This document shows, piece after piece, positions 1-9,396 of a stretch of DNA of 64,000 nucleotides. Made by a program: the position numbers and the translations under genes. The notes under the pieces are model-generated. The model did no database searches, was not told the DNA's origin, and saw nothing but the letters and a program-made list of their open reading frames with translations. The DNA comes from Lachnospiraceae bacterium KM106-2 (lineage in GTDB: Bacteria; Bacillota; Clostridia; Lachnospirales; Lachnospiraceae), in NCBI GenBank assembly GCA_009731425.1, contig AP018794.1:434001-498000 (forward strand), read 5' to 3'. The first letter of the stretch is position 1. Each line of letters begins with the position of its first letter.

Positions 1-183
1 AGTTAATCCTACGTTAACTACGCAGGCTCTAGCGACTCGAACATCTGATAGAATTTCTGATCTATATTTTAAATAATCTTATATGTTATTCTTTTAAGGT
101 TCATTATACCGAATAGTGCCTTATTATCACTATAGAAAAAGAATTACATATATTATTATAAAAAGAATGCAGAGGTAGTTATA

Positions 184-1467
184 ATGACGATTCATGTGGT
201 TAAGTCAGGAGAAACTTTAATATCTATAGCAGAACAATATGGGATCACACCTGAGATAATCATATCTGTAAATGAATTACCCAATCCGGAAGATTTAGTT
301 GTTGGTCAGAGTCTTGCAATCAGAATTCCTGAAGTTGTTCATACGGTAGAGGAAGGGGATACTCTGTATGAAATAGCAGAGACCTATGATGTATCGCCAA
401 CACAAATATTACAAAACAACCCAAGTATAGCGGTGGTTGAATTTTTAACTCCAGGTGAAACTATCGTAATTCGTTTTCGAGGAGAGGAAATAATTGATAA
501 TATTGAGATAAACGGTTACGCCTATACCTTTATCGATAGAACTGTATTAAGAAAAGCACTACCTTTTTTAACCTATCTATCCATATTTAACTATGGTTTT
601 ACTCCTGCAGGTGAGCTGGTACCAGCAGAGGATGAGGAACTTATAGCACTTGCAAATGATTTTTCAGTTGCACCGGTTATGGTTCTGGCTCCGATGACTG
701 CTGAGGGTGAATTTAGTAGTGAGATTGCTTCTGAATTGTTCGCAAATGACGAGGCAGAAGATAGGTTAATTGAGAATATTGTTACAACTATGCAAGCAAA
801 GGGATACCGTGCTCTTGATATCGACTTTGAATTCATATTACCGGAAGATAAAGAAGAGTTCTTAAGCTTTATTACGAAAGTACAGGCAAGATTATCGCAG
901 GAAGAATTATTAACCTTTGTTGCACTGGCTCCTAAGACCTCAGGAGAGATGACGGGTTTATTATACGAAGCTCATGACTACCCTACGATAGGAGCCGTTG
1001 CTGATAGGGTTCTTCTTATGACCTATGAATGGGGTTATACATTTGGCCCTCCGATGGCAACGGCACCGCTGAATAATGTTCGTAGAGTACTGGAATATGG
1101 AAGAACAGTAATTGAGCCAGATAAAATATGGATGGGAATTCCTAATTATGCATACGACTGGCCATTACCCTTTGTCCGTGGAACGACAAAGGCTGAATCC
1201 ATCTCAAATCAGGAAGCAATTGAGCGGGCTGCACTGAATAATGTTGCTATATTATTTGATGAATTAGCTCAATCTCCGTATTATTATTACACCGATGCTG
1301 AAGGAATTGAGCATGTTGTATGGTTTGATGATGTAAGAAGCATAAATGCAAAGCTTCGCCTTATTCCTGAGCTTGGACTGAACGGAGCTGGTGTATGGCA
1401 GATTATGAAGTTTTTCCCCGGATTATGGAATGTAGTGAGTGCATTCTTTTCTGTTGAGAAGGTTTAG
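184..1467 (+). CDS. LysM-GH18 spore peptidoglycan hydrolase (YaaH/SleL-like)
   Basis: Two LysM repeats (about residues 3-48 and 51-98) are followed by a glycoside hydrolase 18 barrel (about 105-420). The DxDxE active-site motif is present as DIDFE at 212-216, so Glu216 is the expected acid/base. Family members such as SleL/YaaH are cortical fragment lytic N-acetylglucosaminidases attached to spores through LysM. There is no signal peptide, which fits a protein made in the mother cell. The start follows AGAGGTAG, eight bases upstream. It ends four bases from the convergent antiporter gene. A spore role is inferred from the architecture; GH18 membership is firm. Confidence 0.88.
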   Translation: MTIHVVKSGETLISIAEQYGITPEIIISVNELPNPEDLVVGQSLAIRIPEVVHTVEEGDTLYEIAETYDVSPTQILQNNPSIAVVEFLTPGETIVIRFRGEEIIDNIEINGYAYTFIDRTVLRKALPFLTYLSIFNYGFTPAGELVPAEDEELIALANDFSVAPVMVLAPMTAEGEFSSEIASELFANDEAEDRLIENIVTTMQAKGYRALDIDFEFILPEDKEEFLSFITKVQARLSQEELLTFVALAPKTSGEMTGLLYEAHDYPTIGAVADRVLLMTYEWGYTFGPPMATAPLNNVRRVLEYGRTVIEPDKIWMGIPNYAYDWPLPFVRGTTKAESISNQEAIERAALNNVAILFDELAQSPYYYYTDAEGIEHVVWFDDVRSINAKLRLIPELGLNGAGVWQIMKFFPGLWNVVSAFFSVEKV

Positions 1468-1471
1468 CTTA

Positions 1472-2869
1472 TTATAGAAATATACCTAATAATAGATATT
1501 CTAAAGCTGTAATTATCACGCCTCCGATTAAAAAAGGAAAACCTGTTGTAAGATGCTCGCCAAAGGTTGTATCTGCCATTTCAGCTGCTAATGGTGATAT
1601 TACATCTGCAACAGCACCACCTGCCCATACAGTTCCAACCATGATTGGAATACTTACACCAGTATTACTGGAAAAATTTATAGCTAGCGGCATGATCAAT
1701 GCCCAGGTTGCCCAAGATGATCCCAGGGAATATGCAATGACTCCGCTTATAAGGAAAAGAAGTGGAGGTATTAACGGAAGAGGAATGCTTTTCACTAATT
1801 CCGCATTGATTAGATTGTTAAACCCCAAATCCTGAGTAACTGATGTCAATGCCCAGCTTAAAATCAATACGATAACTAAGGAAAGTAATTTTTCACCGCC
1901 AAGTATAATATGTGTTTCAATTTCAGCTAGACTAATCTTTTGAAGCAGGAAATAGATCGAGGTAAGCAGTAAAGTTATCATAATACCTGAGAATATTGAA
2001 GCACTGAAATCAGCATTACTGATTGCCTCAAAGAAAGTAGTTGCATTTTCTCTACCTGTCCACCAAAAAAAGAATATTGTACTGATTAGTAAGATTATAA
2101 CTGGTATGATAAGGTTTTTACTGTTCTTTGGGTATTCTTCGATACTGACATTTCTTAAAGTTTCCTTTTCGATATGGGCTTTTGTAAATTCATCCTGAAT
2201 TTTCGGTGCTTTACCAAAACGAATACGACCAAAGCCCAAGCCAAAAAGGCTGATACCTATTGCTATTATTAACATTGTCCATGAGAAGAAATTCCATATC
2301 ACACTTTGTACGACGATAGAATAAGCAGATTCTTCTACGGCTTGTCCTTTTAAATTATTTGTAACTAAAGTAACCATATAACCCAAATAGGCTGTGGCGA
2401 TTGGAATTAATATAATTAATTGTAAACTACTAACGGATAGAACAAAAGCAAACTTCTCCTTTGATCCTTTTACCTTTTTGATAATAGGACTAAGGACTGT
2501 TCCAACAGCAATTGTATGGAAGGAACTATCGAAGAAGGTGATAGAACTTAGTATCCAAGCCCATTTTAGAGTGGATTTTTCATCTTTCATGTATTTACTA
2601 ACTTTATTACTAAAACCTGAGATACCGCCTGCCATTTCAATTAATTCTGCAAGTGAACCAAATGCTATTAAAAAAGATAAGGTATATGCACTTTCTTTAC
2701 TTGCAATTGCACCCATCATATAATCACCAATGGCTGTAATACCACCAAGAATTCCGTTATATAGGATGGATCCAATCACAATACCGATAAACAATGAGAT
2801 AATAAGTTTCTTTGTTTTAAATGTAAGGAAAATCGTAATCAATACAGGAAGTAGGGAAAGCCATGCCAT
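1472..2869 (-). CDS. NhaC-family Na+/H+ antiporter-like permease
   Basis: A 465-residue, very hydrophobic protein with about 11-12 membrane segments. The segment around residues 105-135 (FFDSSFHTIAVGTVLSPI) matches the conserved NhaC-family helix pair, and a second helix pair near the C-terminus has the GSSWATWALIMPLA motif of the same fold. NhaC-type carriers exchange Na+ for H+, and some relatives exchange organic acids or amino acids, so the substrate is not certain. The gene stands alone and converges on the GH18 gene with no terminator between them. Confidence 0.82.
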   Translation of the reverse strand: MAWLSLLPVLITIFLTFKTKKLIISLFIGIVIGSILYNGILGGITAIGDYMMGAIASKESAYTLSFLIAFGSLAELIEMAGGISGFSNKVSKYMKDEKSTLKWAWILSSITFFDSSFHTIAVGTVLSPIIKKVKGSKEKFAFVLSVSSLQLIILIPIATAYLGYMVTLVTNNLKGQAVEESAYSIVVQSVIWNFFSWTMLIIAIGISLFGLGFGRIRFGKAPKIQDEFTKAHIEKETLRNVSIEEYPKNSKNLIIPVIILLISTIFFFWWTGRENATTFFEAISNADFSASIFSGIMITLLLTSIYFLLQKISLAEIETHIILGGEKLLSLVIVLILSWALTSVTQDLGFNNLINAELVKSIPLPLIPPLLFLISGVIAYSLGSSWATWALIMPLAINFSSNTGVSIPIMVGTVWAGGAVADVISPLAAEMADTTFGEHLTTGFPFLIGGVIITALEYLLLGIFL

Positions 2870-2969
2870 ATAGGGGTCTCCTCTAGTATATATTTTTGAC
2901 TAATCAAGTCTAAAGTTAATATTTACAATAATAACCTAATATATGTTAAAAAAAGGAGATTATCCGGAG

Positions 2970-3659
2970 ATGCATAATAAATTTAAAACTCTACTTTTGT
3001 TTATCTGTATTATTATATCAATCATAATTTTTATGTTCACTTTTTTAGATACAGAAATTTTTCTGAAGGGATCTGTTTTTTTCTCTTTTATATTACTTCA
3101 ACTCTATATTTATCGATATCATTTAAAGAAACCAACGAAAGAAAATAGAAGTAAGCGAATCGCTATAATGGGATTATTTATGGCCTTATCTGTACTGTTT
3201 CAATGTTCACCGGTCTTTTATCCTGCTGTGGGACTAATCTTATCACCTTTAAGCAGCTTACCTATATCAATGGGGTGTATATTATTTCCACAAGGCGCTC
3301 CAGCAATGATCATCGGAACTTCTTTACTCGTTTCATTTATAAGCATGGAAGAAGCAATGATATTCGCACTGGCTACTGGGGTTGTGGGAATAGCAGTATC
3401 CATGGTAATAATAAGCAAGAAAGCAATTATCAAAAGCATTTGGGTACCAGGGCTATCATTATATACCGGTATATTGACTTTAACCTATATCATCGGAGTT
3501 CCGGGAATGAAAGACTTCTTTTCGGATATAGGTATTGTGGAAACAAACTTAATTGTACTAATATTTAGCATGATTTATTCCTATCTGTGGATTATGATTA
3601 TTAAGTTCTTTCTTAAAGTCATGATGAGAATACTATTGAAAGACAGTTATTTAAATTAA
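2970..3659 (+). CDS. Integral membrane protein, function unknown
   Basis: A 229-residue protein with about seven hydrophobic helices. An upstream in-frame ATG at 2943 exists, but GGAG at 2955-2958 sits inside that extension and is well placed for the ATG at 2970, so the shorter form is preferred. The middle helices (AIMGLFMALSVLFQ and the following Gly/Pro/Ser-rich stretch) resemble in character the substrate-binding subunits of ECF transporters and related small permeases, but I cannot assign a family. It lies between the antiporter and the LysM dehydrogenase-like gene. Confidence 0.6.
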   Translation: MHNKFKTLLLFICIIISIIIFMFTFLDTEIFLKGSVFFSFILLQLYIYRYHLKKPTKENRSKRIAIMGLFMALSVLFQCSPVFYPAVGLILSPLSSLPISMGCILFPQGAPAMIIGTSLLVSFISMEEAMIFALATGVVGIAVSMVIISKKAIIKSIWVPGLSLYTGILTLTYIIGVPGMKDFFSDIGIVETNLIVLIFSMIYSYLWIMIIKFFLKVMMRILLKDSYLN

Positions 3660-3717
3660 TTCATGTCAGGTAAAATTTTATCATATGTTTTATTAAATAA
3701 AATTAAAGGAACTTATA

Positions 3718-5235
3718 ATGAGTAATTCATATCAGAAAGTACCGTCCACAACAAAAGTAATACCAGGAGATACGATATATTCTATAGCTAAAAAATACAA
3801 TATAAAACTTAATGATATACTAAGGTCAAATCCTCAGATAACGAATCCTAACCAAATCAGACCGGGACAGATAATAAATCTTCCTAATAGTGGAGATGAA
3901 CAAGATCAACCTATGAAACATAAGGAAGCAGCGATACATAATTTGAGACTTGAGGCTGGTTATAAAGTAGAACTGGCTGCAGCTGGCTTTACTTTCCCGA
4001 CATCTATTACATTTGATGAAATGGGAAATATACATGTTGGTGAATCAGGCTTTTCCTATGGCCCGGCTAAAGTTGAAGGTGGTGGAAAGATATATCGTAT
4101 CAAACAATCCGGCGATATATCACTTGTTGCAGAGGATTTTGAAGGACCCTTAACCGGATTAACTTGGTATAAAGGATTCTTTTATGTGATAACAGGTAGT
4201 AACCCTGGAAAAGTTTATCAGGTTGATGATAGAGGAAATCGAAAAGTCATTATTGACGGTCTACCAACCGGGGGCGACCATTACACATCAAATATCATTT
4301 TTGATAACCGTGATAAAATGTATTTTGGAACAGGTACATTTACTAACTCTTCGGTAGTTGGAATTGATAACTTTATGATGGGATGGCTTGCCTCACATCC
4401 AGATTGGCATGATATAGCGCCAGTTGATTATAGGTTACGAGGTATTAATTATGAATCGTTGAATCCATTTAAGTTAGATCATCCCGAAATACTTTATACA
4501 GGAGCTTTTCATCCGTTTGGCGAATTAAGTGAAGAAGGCGAAATCATTAAAGGGAATCTGAAAGCAAATGGTGTAATCTACAGGGCCAATATAGATGGCT
4601 CTGAATTAGAACAGTATGCTACAGGATTAAGAAATCCCTTTGCTTTAAATATTGCACCATATGGTGGCTTATTATGTATTGATCAAGGCTACGATGCCAG
4701 AGGCAGTAGACCTGTAGCAAATGCACCTGATCCATTGTATCTCATTCGGGAAGGTGGTTGGTACGGTTGGCCTGATTATGTAGCTGGAATACCAATAAGC
4801 GATCCTAGGTTCCAAACAGATAATAAAGAATTAGAGCTTGTTCTTGCAGAACATCCACCAGTTACGGGTGAAACAATTACTAATTTTGAACCGCATGCAG
4901 CTGCTATGCAGTTTGACTTTTCCTATAGCTCTTATTTTGGCCATATGGGTGATGCTTTTGTTGCATTTTTCGGTTCGTTAGCTCCTATGACAGGAAAAAC
5001 ACCAAATCACCCGGGACATCGTGTAGTAAGATTAAATATGACTACTGGGGAATACTCTGATTTTCTAACAAGTGAACATGATAATGGTCATGCTTCAATA
5101 AGACCGATCGATGTGAAATTTAATCCATTTGATCATTCTCTGTATGTACTAGATTATGGAAGAATAGATGTGAATGAAGCTGAGATGACACCGTATGCTG
5201 AATCAGGAGCATTATGGAGAGTAAGTAAGAGTTAA
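3718..5235 (+). CDS. LysM domain protein with PQQ-sugar-dehydrogenase-like propeller
   Basis: The N-terminus carries one LysM repeat (about residues 13-56, IPGDTIYSIAKKYNIK). The remaining 430 residues form a glucose/sorbosone dehydrogenase-type six-bladed propeller, with recognisable blades such as PTSITFDEMGNIHVGESG and ATGLRNPFALNIAPYGGLLCIDQG. True enzymes of this family oxidise aldose sugars with PQQ; clostridial relatives often act in unknown ways. There is no signal peptide. The LysM and the neighbouring LysM-GH18 gene suggest spore or wall location, which is an inference. Confidence 0.75.
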   Translation: MSNSYQKVPSTTKVIPGDTIYSIAKKYNIKLNDILRSNPQITNPNQIRPGQIINLPNSGDEQDQPMKHKEAAIHNLRLEAGYKVELAAAGFTFPTSITFDEMGNIHVGESGFSYGPAKVEGGGKIYRIKQSGDISLVAEDFEGPLTGLTWYKGFFYVITGSNPGKVYQVDDRGNRKVIIDGLPTGGDHYTSNIIFDNRDKMYFGTGTFTNSSVVGIDNFMMGWLASHPDWHDIAPVDYRLRGINYESLNPFKLDHPEILYTGAFHPFGELSEEGEIIKGNLKANGVIYRANIDGSELEQYATGLRNPFALNIAPYGGLLCIDQGYDARGSRPVANAPDPLYLIREGGWYGWPDYVAGIPISDPRFQTDNKELELVLAEHPPVTGETITNFEPHAAAMQFDFSYSSYFGHMGDAFVAFFGSLAPMTGKTPNHPGHRVVRLNMTTGEYSDFLTSEHDNGHASIRPIDVKFNPFDHSLYVLDYGRIDVNEAEMTPYAESGALWRVSKS

Positions 5236-5306
5236 GATGAATATGAGCAATTAAGTTTATATTGACCAACATATATTAGGTTTAAACAATTAGTATTGTT
5301 TTGATT

Positions 5307-5345
5307 TTAGGAGATGGGAAAGAAGAAGAATCGCCCATCTCCTAA
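5307..5345 (+). terminator. Perfect 12-bp stem-loop after the LysM dehydrogenase-like gene
   Basis: TTAGGAGATGGG pairs exactly with CCCATCTCCTAA around a 15-nt loop, followed by a modest T-rich stretch. It lies 72 bases after the stop codon at 5235 and is read as an intrinsic terminator. Confidence 0.7.
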
Positions 5346-5489
5346 TTTAATGCTCTAAATTGATTGTATTAATTGAAAGGGTTTGTATAAAACCATTATG
5401 AAGCAACAGCGAATTAATATGATAAGTTAACTATGTAAGATGATAAACATATAATAGTTATTGTATAGATTGTTTGAAAGGCTATCACT

Positions 5490-5900
5490 ATGTCTATTTA
5501 TCCGACTCAAACTCAATTACAAACATTTGGAACACTTCAGGTTACAGTCAGATCAGGATTAAATAACCTTCCGATAGAAAATGCAACTGTTAATATTTAT
5601 AACATTAACGATATGAAAACAAAATTGCATGAATTAAAGACAGATCAAACAGGCAATACAGCTGTGATTCATTTACCGGCGCCTCCGTTGGAATACAGCT
5701 TTGAACCAACTGGAAATTTACCCTATTCAAACTATATAATAACTGTAGAATATCCCGATTTTCAATCAGTACAAATAATAAGAACTCAAATTTGTGAAAG
5801 AGAAGATTATCCTAAGGAGTCATATCTGCATAGATTTGTTGAGTTTTTAGTCGAGAGAATTCTATTCGAACAAAAACAAGTATATGGCTGTGGATATTGA
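5490..5900 (+). pseudogene. Truncated spore-cortex-lytic prepeptide-like protein
   Basis: Residues 11-100 look like the carboxypeptidase-regulatory-like beta-sandwich found at the N-terminus of clostridial spore cortex-lytic proteins: GTLQVTVRSG, then IENATVNIYN, then YPDFQSVQI. After about residue 102 the sequence (CEREDYPKES onward) no longer resembles the family, and the protein ends 35 residues later. The expected catalytic region is missing. The 3' end overlaps the HNH gene by 17 bases in another frame. I read it as a gene cut by an insertion or deletion whose junction lies near 5795. It could also be a short stand-alone protein. Confidence 0.5.
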
Positions 5901-6504
5901 ACGCGCGATAGATGAAAATGGATATAAAAAAGTAATACTAGAAGATCATAAAGTCTTCCACAGAAAATGTTTGGGAGACGATTACAGATATACAACATTT
6001 GAACTTGCAATATTACATTATCATGGAAGTATTGAAAAAATGAAAGTGTGGATTACTGATAATATTGATGATAGTCAATTTGACTATTTGGACATTGCCG
6101 CAGAATACACAAATTATCTTGAAAGTCAGTATTATGACGTTATTGTTAACATAAAAAGAGATGTTTTGCACTTGCTGTTTCAAAATCGAATGTTATTAAT
6201 GCATTTTAATACTTTTATGTCGGATTCGCTCCAAGGAAAATCAAGCAGAAAGAATATGCTCCAATGGGTTAAAAGAGCAGTATATTATCGTGATAATGGA
6301 AGATGTGTAATGTGCCAAAAAGATTTGTCGGGCTTGGTAGATGTTGAAGAGGAGTATGAAAAGCAATTTGATCATATTGTTCCTTTGGAACAAGGTGGTT
6401 TGAATGATATATCTAATATTCAGTTGATGTGTAGTTGCTGCAATCAAAAAAAGGGAACACAGACATATACCAGTAATGTATATAGATTTTTGTATGATGA
6501 CTAG
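5884..6504 (+). CDS. HNH endonuclease
   Basis: The C-terminal 85 residues form an HNH nuclease: RDNGRCVMCQKDL, then FDHIVPLEQGGLNDISNIQLMC and CNQKKG. The His-Asn-His core and two Cys pairs for structural zinc are visible. The N-terminal 120 residues are not recognised. The ATG has no convincing Shine-Dalgarno sequence and lies inside the end of the upstream truncated gene, so translation may be coupled or the 5' end may be lost (the in-frame stop is at 5848). It marks the left side of the accessory island. Confidence 0.7.
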   Translation: MAVDIERAIDENGYKKVILEDHKVFHRKCLGDDYRYTTFELAILHYHGSIEKMKVWITDNIDDSQFDYLDIAAEYTNYLESQYYDVIVNIKRDVLHLLFQNRMLLMHFNTFMSDSLQGKSSRKNMLQWVKRAVYYRDNGRCVMCQKDLSGLVDVEEEYEKQFDHIVPLEQGGLNDISNIQLMCSCCNQKKGTQTYTSNVYRFLYDD

Positions 6505-6834
6505 GCATAAGAAGAGAAAAGTTTGATTTTTGAGATTAGAAGAAATGTAAGTCACATTTGATGAATATTCGACTTCCATGGGGCACAATTTAGGGGAAAA
6601 TGAGAGTCACTATTCTGTCGGTATAGAGCTACTTTGCTTTGACTTAATCAATATTTATTACAAAGTATTGGATTTGTTAATACCTTGATGCTAGTATGAT
6701 CGAAGCAGCCTTTACAAATCTGATGAATCGCAAATTTATAATTAAGTAAAACAAAATAGCATAACCTGGCTCTAAACTACCCTACATCTGGCTTAAAGGG
6801 ATCGGGTATACTCATTTGATATAAAAACAATTTA
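6505..6834. other. Gene-free stretch between the HNH and ImmA genes
   Basis: No credible ORF, strong hairpin or promoter was found. Only very short open stretches occur, such as a 17-codon one at about 6697. It is probably scar sequence at the edge of the island. Confidence 0.5.
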
Positions 6835-7389
6835 TTAGCATGTAGGTTCATTACTAATCTCATATGCTCCCTTTTCTTCTTTAAGATAACTGGATTTCGC
6901 AATTTGCATAGAATTTATACTATATCCCTTTGATTTCAGGATTGCAAATTTAAAATCAAGAAGAGCGGCAGGTACGTTGAGTATACTTGCAGTTTCAAAA
7001 AATGTATATTCATTTAGATGGTTTAAAACTGTTTCATCTTCAAGCAGGAGCTCAGCGGCAAATAGATTGGCCTCGTATTCCAGTGGCTTATCAGACCGTT
7101 TTTCAAGAACTTCCAGTTCCTGAAAGCCAGACATCATTGCAATTTCTCTATGTAATAAGCCGTGACCTAATTCATGAGATATAAGGATAGGTCTGAATAG
7201 TTCTATTACATTTTCATCAATAATAATATTGTTGATACGAGACTGGTAAAAATAGTAAGCCTTTAATCGTTGCTTCAAATCGATGTAGTGTAATTTATAA
7301 TCAAGTTCATTGCAGATAACGTATGGATCTCGACTACCAACCTTTTTTACCAAAGCTTCCACCTGATTGACAACGTAATCAATAGTCAT
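6835..7389 (-). CDS. ImmA/IrrE-family metallopeptidase
   Basis: The zinc-protease motif HELGH is present at residues 72-76 (LISHELGHGLLHRE), followed by a conserved acidic segment (LEYEANLFAAELLLE) that supplies the third ligand. Proteins of this family cleave a partner XRE repressor after DNA damage, as ImmA does to ImmR in ICEBs1. The ATG at 7389 is preferred over GTG at 7398 because AGGAAG sits nine bases before it. It lies just downstream of the XRE gene on the same strand and is almost certainly its antirepressor. Confidence 0.88.
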   Translation of the reverse strand: MTIDYVVNQVEALVKKVGSRDPYVICNELDYKLHYIDLKQRLKAYYFYQSRINNIIIDENVIELFRPILISHELGHGLLHREIAMMSGFQELEVLEKRSDKPLEYEANLFAAELLLEDETVLNHLNEYTFFETASILNVPAALLDFKFAILKSKGYSINSMQIAKSSYLKEEKGAYEISNEPTC

Positions 7390-7478
7390 TCTGGTCACTT
7401 CCTTTAATATAATATAAAATAGCCATTGGAGGCTTTGGGGATGATCAACCCACTGTAATTATACAATAAATACATGTA

Positions 7479-7937
7479 CTATAAAACGGACTCGTCAATC
7501 GGCGGCTTCGTTTTTTTCTTTCTAGAGAACTTTTCAGATGCTTCCTTCTTTGACGAGATATATACCTGCATTAATGACTGCATGAATATCTCTTTGGCAT
7601 CATAATCAAGATCGCCACCAGCGAAAAGAGCTCCAGCGCGGTCTAATACATCTTTAGCCTCTTTTGCACCCTTATAACCGAATTTGTCTTTGACAGTATC
7701 GAGAAAGTCTTCATTCTCAATATTTTTCTGCTTATCAGCTTCTTCATCATCTACCAGATAAGATACAGATACACTTAGCGCATCTGCCAGTTTCTTGATA
7801 TTGCTTTTTCTTGGGAGTGTATTTAGCTGCTCATAGGTATAGAGTGAACGTTCAGAAATACCTGTTATTGCTGCAAGCTCCGTCTGGGATAGATTTTTTA
7901 ATAATCTTGCCTCTTTTACTTTTTCACCAAAAGTCAT
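7479..7937 (-). CDS. XRE-family repressor, likely ImmA target
   Basis: Residues 1-60 form a Cro/CI helix-turn-helix (VKEARLLKNLSQTELAAITGISERSLYTYEQ). The C-terminal 90 residues are charged and end in a Lys-rich tail, with no S24 self-cleavage domain, so inactivation would need the adjacent metallopeptidase. The gene is divergent from the Y-family polymerase gene, and the 195-bp gap holds repeated AACTTCTGATT operators. It probably represses both its own promoter and that of the polymerase. The start has GAAGG upstream. Confidence 0.85.
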   Translation of the reverse strand: MTFGEKVKEARLLKNLSQTELAAITGISERSLYTYEQLNTLPRKSNIKKLADALSVSVSYLVDDEEADKQKNIENEDFLDTVKDKFGYKGAKEAKDVLDRAGALFAGGDLDYDAKEIFMQSLMQVYISSKKEASEKFSRKKKTKPPIDESVL

Positions 7938-7977
7938 GTTACTACCTTCTTTCCAGGAAGAAAAATTTAATTTTTAT

Positions 7978-8112
7978 AACTTCCGATTAACTATTGACAA
8001 ACTTCTTTTAAATGATATAATCAAGTTTGTTAAGTAACTTCTGATTAATCATATATCAGAACTTCCGGATTGTCAATAAAAAGTTCTGATTATATAATTG
8101 GTAACTTCTGAA
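7978..8112. promoter_or_regulatory. Divergent promoters and XRE operator array
   Basis: Copies of AACTTCYGATT lie at 7978, 8036, 8060 (AACTTCCGGAT), 8081 (AAGTTCTGATT) and 8103; 8055-8064 is the same motif inverted (ATCAGAACTT). Forward promoters are TTGACA 7994 / TATAAT 8016 (16-bp spacer) and TTGTCA 8070 / TATAAT 8093 (17 bp). The reverse promoter is TTGACA (8076-8071) / TATGAT (8053-8048), also 17 bp, so the -35 boxes overlap back to back. Operator copies sit inside the spacers of both the second forward and the reverse promoter. Confidence 0.75.
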
Positions 8113-8132
8113 AAGAAACGAGGTGATGAGAG

Positions 8133-9380
8133 ATGGGTAAACGAGTCATATTGCATTCAGATATTAACGCATGTTATGCAGCAATAGAACATTTGCATCG
8201 TCCAGAGTTAAATGGAAAACCTTTGGCTGTAGGCGGAGACCCAGAAGCAAGACATGGTATAGTCTTAACCGCAGATTATATAGCTAAAAAATACGGTGTG
8301 AAAACAGGTATGGCACTTTGGCAGGCGAAGCAGGTTTGCCCAGAACTCAACATTGTTTCACCAAGAATGGATTTGTATTTGCGATTTTCCAGAATGGCTC
8401 ATGAAATATATGGGGAATACACGGATCTTCAAGAACCGTATGGAGTTGATGAATCATGGTTGGATGTGACCGCCAGTAGTTCATTAAAAGGTGATGGATA
8501 CAAGATAGCAAAAGAAATCAGCAATCGTATGAAATCAGAATTGGGCATAACCGTAAGTATTGGAGTATCCTTTAATAAGATTTTTGCAAAACTTGGTTCC
8601 GATTATAAGAAACCAGATGCCATTACAACTATGTATGAAGATGAATTCAAGAGCAAAGCTTGGGCGCTTCCTGTATCTGATCTATTATATGTAGGACGGA
8701 GTACAAATCAGAAGTTAGCACGATTTGGAATCAAGACAATTGGAGACTTAGCTAGAACAGATGAACACCTGTTAATGTCACTGCTTGGTAAGATGGGTGG
8801 AATCCTGTGGGCATTTGCAAATGGCTATGATGATTCACCGGTAAAAATGGAACATACACCTGCACCAATAAAGTCTATTGGAAATAGCACTACTACTCCA
8901 AGAGATTTAGAGAATGATGAGGATGTAAAAATTGTTCTTTACATTCTAGCAGAGAGTGTAGCCTCAAGACTTCGAGATAATGGATTTAAGTGCAGGGTGG
9001 TGGAAATCAGTGTCAGGGATAATGAACTTTATTCATTTACCAGACAGCATAAGATTGATCATGCCACGAATATTACTGGTGAGATTGCAACCGAAGCGTA
9101 TCGAATATTCAAGGAAAATTACAACTGGCGCAAGCCTATCAGAAGTGTAGGAGTTCGAGGAGCAGATCTTGTCAACGACAATTACTGGGAACAGATGGAT
9201 TTGTTTTCTAGTGTAGAGCAAAGAGAAAAACAGATGAAATTGGATGATGCAGTAGATACCATAAGACGACGATTTGGATTTTATAGTGTTCAAAGAGGTC
9301 TTATGTACCGTGATAAGATGCTCTCTTCTGTGAATGCAAAAGAGGATCATACGACTCATCCAATCGGATATTTTGGCTAA
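8133..9380 (+). CDS. Y-family DNA polymerase (DinB/UmuC-like)
   Basis: The N-terminal catalytic motif ILHSDINACYAAIE and the palm motif YGVDESWLD supply the metal-binding acidic residues of translesion polymerases. The thumb and little-finger regions follow, at a normal length of 415 residues. The C-terminus contains QMDLF, a typical beta-clamp-binding peptide. GAGGTGAT precedes the ATG. It is transcribed away from the XRE/ImmA pair and followed at 16 bases by a LexA-like gene. This supports a damage-inducible mutagenesis cassette on a mobile element; the induction mechanism is inferred. Confidence 0.9.
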   Translation: MGKRVILHSDINACYAAIEHLHRPELNGKPLAVGGDPEARHGIVLTADYIAKKYGVKTGMALWQAKQVCPELNIVSPRMDLYLRFSRMAHEIYGEYTDLQEPYGVDESWLDVTASSSLKGDGYKIAKEISNRMKSELGITVSIGVSFNKIFAKLGSDYKKPDAITTMYEDEFKSKAWALPVSDLLYVGRSTNQKLARFGIKTIGDLARTDEHLLMSLLGKMGGILWAFANGYDDSPVKMEHTPAPIKSIGNSTTTPRDLENDEDVKIVLYILAESVASRLRDNGFKCRVVEISVRDNELYSFTRQHKIDHATNITGEIATEAYRIFKENYNWRKPIRSVGVRGADLVNDNYWEQMDLFSSVEQREKQMKLDDAVDTIRRRFGFYSVQRGLMYRDKMLSSVNAKEDHTTHPIGYFG

Positions 9381-9396
9381 AAGGAGGTATTTTAGT

